Part shown: piece by piece, positions 63,037-64,000 of the stretch
Layout of the letters: each line of letters starts with the position of its first letter
How positions within the stretch are numbered: the stretch's first letter is position 1
NCBI RefSeq assembly: GCF_947258575.1
Contig: NZ_CAMYIV010000012.1
Location: 186,001 to 250,000 of the forward strand
Direction of reading: 5' to 3'
Length of the DNA: 64,000 nt
DNA from: an uncultured Alcanivorax sp.
GTDB lineage: Bacteria > Pseudomonadota > Gammaproteobacteria > Pseudomonadales > Alcanivoracaceae
Position numbers and translations under genes: made by a program
The notes under the pieces: model-generated
Database searches by the model: none
What the model saw: only the letters and a program-made list of their open reading frames with translations
What the model was told of the DNA's origin: nothing

Positions 63037-64000
63037 ACTCAACATCTCCACCAACCCCTGACTGTTCATCAACGCCACCCGATTACGCCCGGCGCCCTTG
63101 GCCTGATAGAGGGCTTCGTCGGCCTGTTTGAGCAATTCGGCACTATTGCTGGCGCCGTGGTCGGAGCAGGAGACGCCCACACTGATGGTGACCACCTGGC
63201 TGACCCGGGAGCCGCTATGGGGCAGGCCCAGCTGCTCCACCCGATTGCGCATCCGTTCGGCAAACACCAGGGCGTCGTTGAAGCTGGAATCGGTAAGCAC
63301 GATGACAAATTCCTCGCCGCCATAGCGCGCGACGAAATCGGTCTCTGCCTGAACCATGGAAAGGGGGACGTTGGATATTTTCTTCAGGCATTCATCCCCG
63401 GCCGGGTGGCCGTAGGTATCGTTGTACTGTTTGAAAAAATCGATATCGAACAGCAGCAGGCTGATGCGTTCCGGTGCATCCGGGTTACCCTGCTTGTGCA
63501 GATGGAACAGGTGATTGAGCCGGGACTCCATGCCGCGCCGGTTGATGCAACCGGTGAGGCCATCCACGGTGGCCTGGTTTTCCAGAACCAGGTTGGCGGA
63601 ATGCAGTTCGTTACGATGCTGGTAAAGCACGTGTTCGGAGAGGAAGTGCTGGCGCAACAGCCGCTCGTACACATACTGGCCAAACAGGCTCATGCTGGCA
63701 AAGGCCATAGCCACCATAGTCAGAGTAGTAGCCTCGAAGGGGGTTCGTTCCGGGTTGGCGATCAGCGTGGCGACCATGGCGCTGATCATCACCGTGGAGC
63801 TGAGCAGAGCGGAGTAGAACGGCACACGAACCAGGATGCAGATCATGATGATCGACATCGGGGTGTGCAGGAAAAAGGTATAGGCAAGCGGGTGCTCGAC
63901 ATGCACGCCGAGATAATTGCCGGTCAGTGCGATGGCGAAAGCCAGGGCCAGCGTGGCCGGGTGAAGCCACTCTCGCCACTGGAGTGTGCGGGCGAGAATA
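63034..64000 (-). CDS. Membrane diguanylate cyclase, 5' end beyond the window
   Basis: The frame continues to the right edge without a stop (about 322 codons). Several membrane segments (beyond 63640) are followed by a GGDEF domain with GLTGCINRRGME-type start and ARYGGEEFVIVL active site, both intact. The visible GTG at 63906 is internal; the real start lies outside. The stop TAG is inside the right arm of locus K. Confidence 0.9.
   Translation of the reverse strand, partial: ILARTLQWREWLHPATLALAFAIALTGNYLGVHVEHPLAYTFFLHTPMSIIMICILVRVPFYSALLSSTVMISAMVATLIANPERTPFEATTLTMVAMAFASMSLFGQYVYERLLRQHFLSEHVLYQHRNELHSANLVLENQATVDGLTGCINRRGMESRLNHLFHLHKQGNPDAPERISLLLFDIDFFKQYNDTYGHPAGDECLKKISNVPLSMVQAETDFVARYGGEEFVIVLTDSSFNDALVFAERMRNRVEQLGLPHSGSRVSQVVTISVGVSCSDHGASNSAELLKQADEALYQAKGAGRNRVALMNSQGLVEMLS

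Overview
The window looks like the chromosome of a marine, halotolerant, GC-rich gammaproteobacterium. The best guess is an Alcanivorax-type organism (Alcanivoracaceae), from the glyA-nrdR-ribD-ribE-ribB-ribH-nusB-thiL-pgpA order, ectoine synthesis and uptake genes, a CrbS/CrbR acetate switch and a MalT/AlkS-type regulator. No 16S or other decisive marker is present, so the genus is an inference. No rRNA, tRNA, CRISPR or prophage genes were seen.

Layout. 1-0.8 kb: LuxR-type regulator cut by the left edge. 1-3.3 kb: glyA, a four-helix-bundle (23S-IVS type) gene framed by heptad repeats, and nrdR. 3.3-5.5 kb: SbtA-like bicarbonate permease with a divergent CmpR/CbbR-like LysR regulator. 5.5-11.4 kb: riboflavin genes, nusB, thiL, pgpA. 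11.5-12.8 kb: membrane diguanylate cyclase. 12.9-16 kb: xseB-ispA-dxs. 16.5-21.1 kb: teaABCD-like ectoine TRAP transporter with its UspA protein and an outer-membrane porin. 21.4-23.3 kb: dusC and a metallo-hydrolase. 23.6-35.2 kb: acetate module (DUF4212/ActP-type symporter, cNMP-CBS-DUF294 protein, DnaQ-like exonuclease, CrbS, CrbR, Acs). 35.6-36.8 kb: DcaP-like porin. 36.9-39.8 kb: ectR-ectABC, with a 267-bp MITE-like element just upstream. 40.5-42.6 kb: TPR membrane protein and folE2. 42.9-48.5 kb: MalT-type regulator and a 915-aa heme peroxidase. 48.9-50.7 kb: AT-richer block with a HEPN protein and two small genes. 50.9-55.1 kb: zinc-uptake-type operon (yidD, DUF2946, His-rich outer-membrane protein, znuA, znuB, small barrel) without an ATPase gene. 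55.4-60.1 kb: START protein, then thrS-hisI-cysS, whose sequences look alphaproteobacterial and which sit outside their usual contexts. 60.3-64 kb: HD-GYP-like protein, M23 peptidase and a diguanylate cyclase cut by the right edge.

How the genes work together. Osmoadaptation is covered by ectoine synthesis (ectABC under EctR) and recovery (teaABC with TeaD). Acetate is sensed by CrbS/CrbR, taken up by the symporter and activated by Acs. The riboflavin block lacks a functional GTP cyclohydrolase II: the second half of RibB has lost its zinc cysteines. Zinc uptake genes next to second-copy-like thrS, hisI and cysS, plus folE2 elsewhere, suggest a zinc-limitation programme.

Two repeat families thread the intergenic spaces. 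One consists of inverted arms made of degenerate 7-bp units, whose sequence differs between loci but whose period and arm pairing are kept. Several enclose a GC-rich terminator-like hairpin with a shared core, one encloses a protein gene, and several overlap stop codons. The other is a REP/REPIN family with a TGTAGGAGC head.
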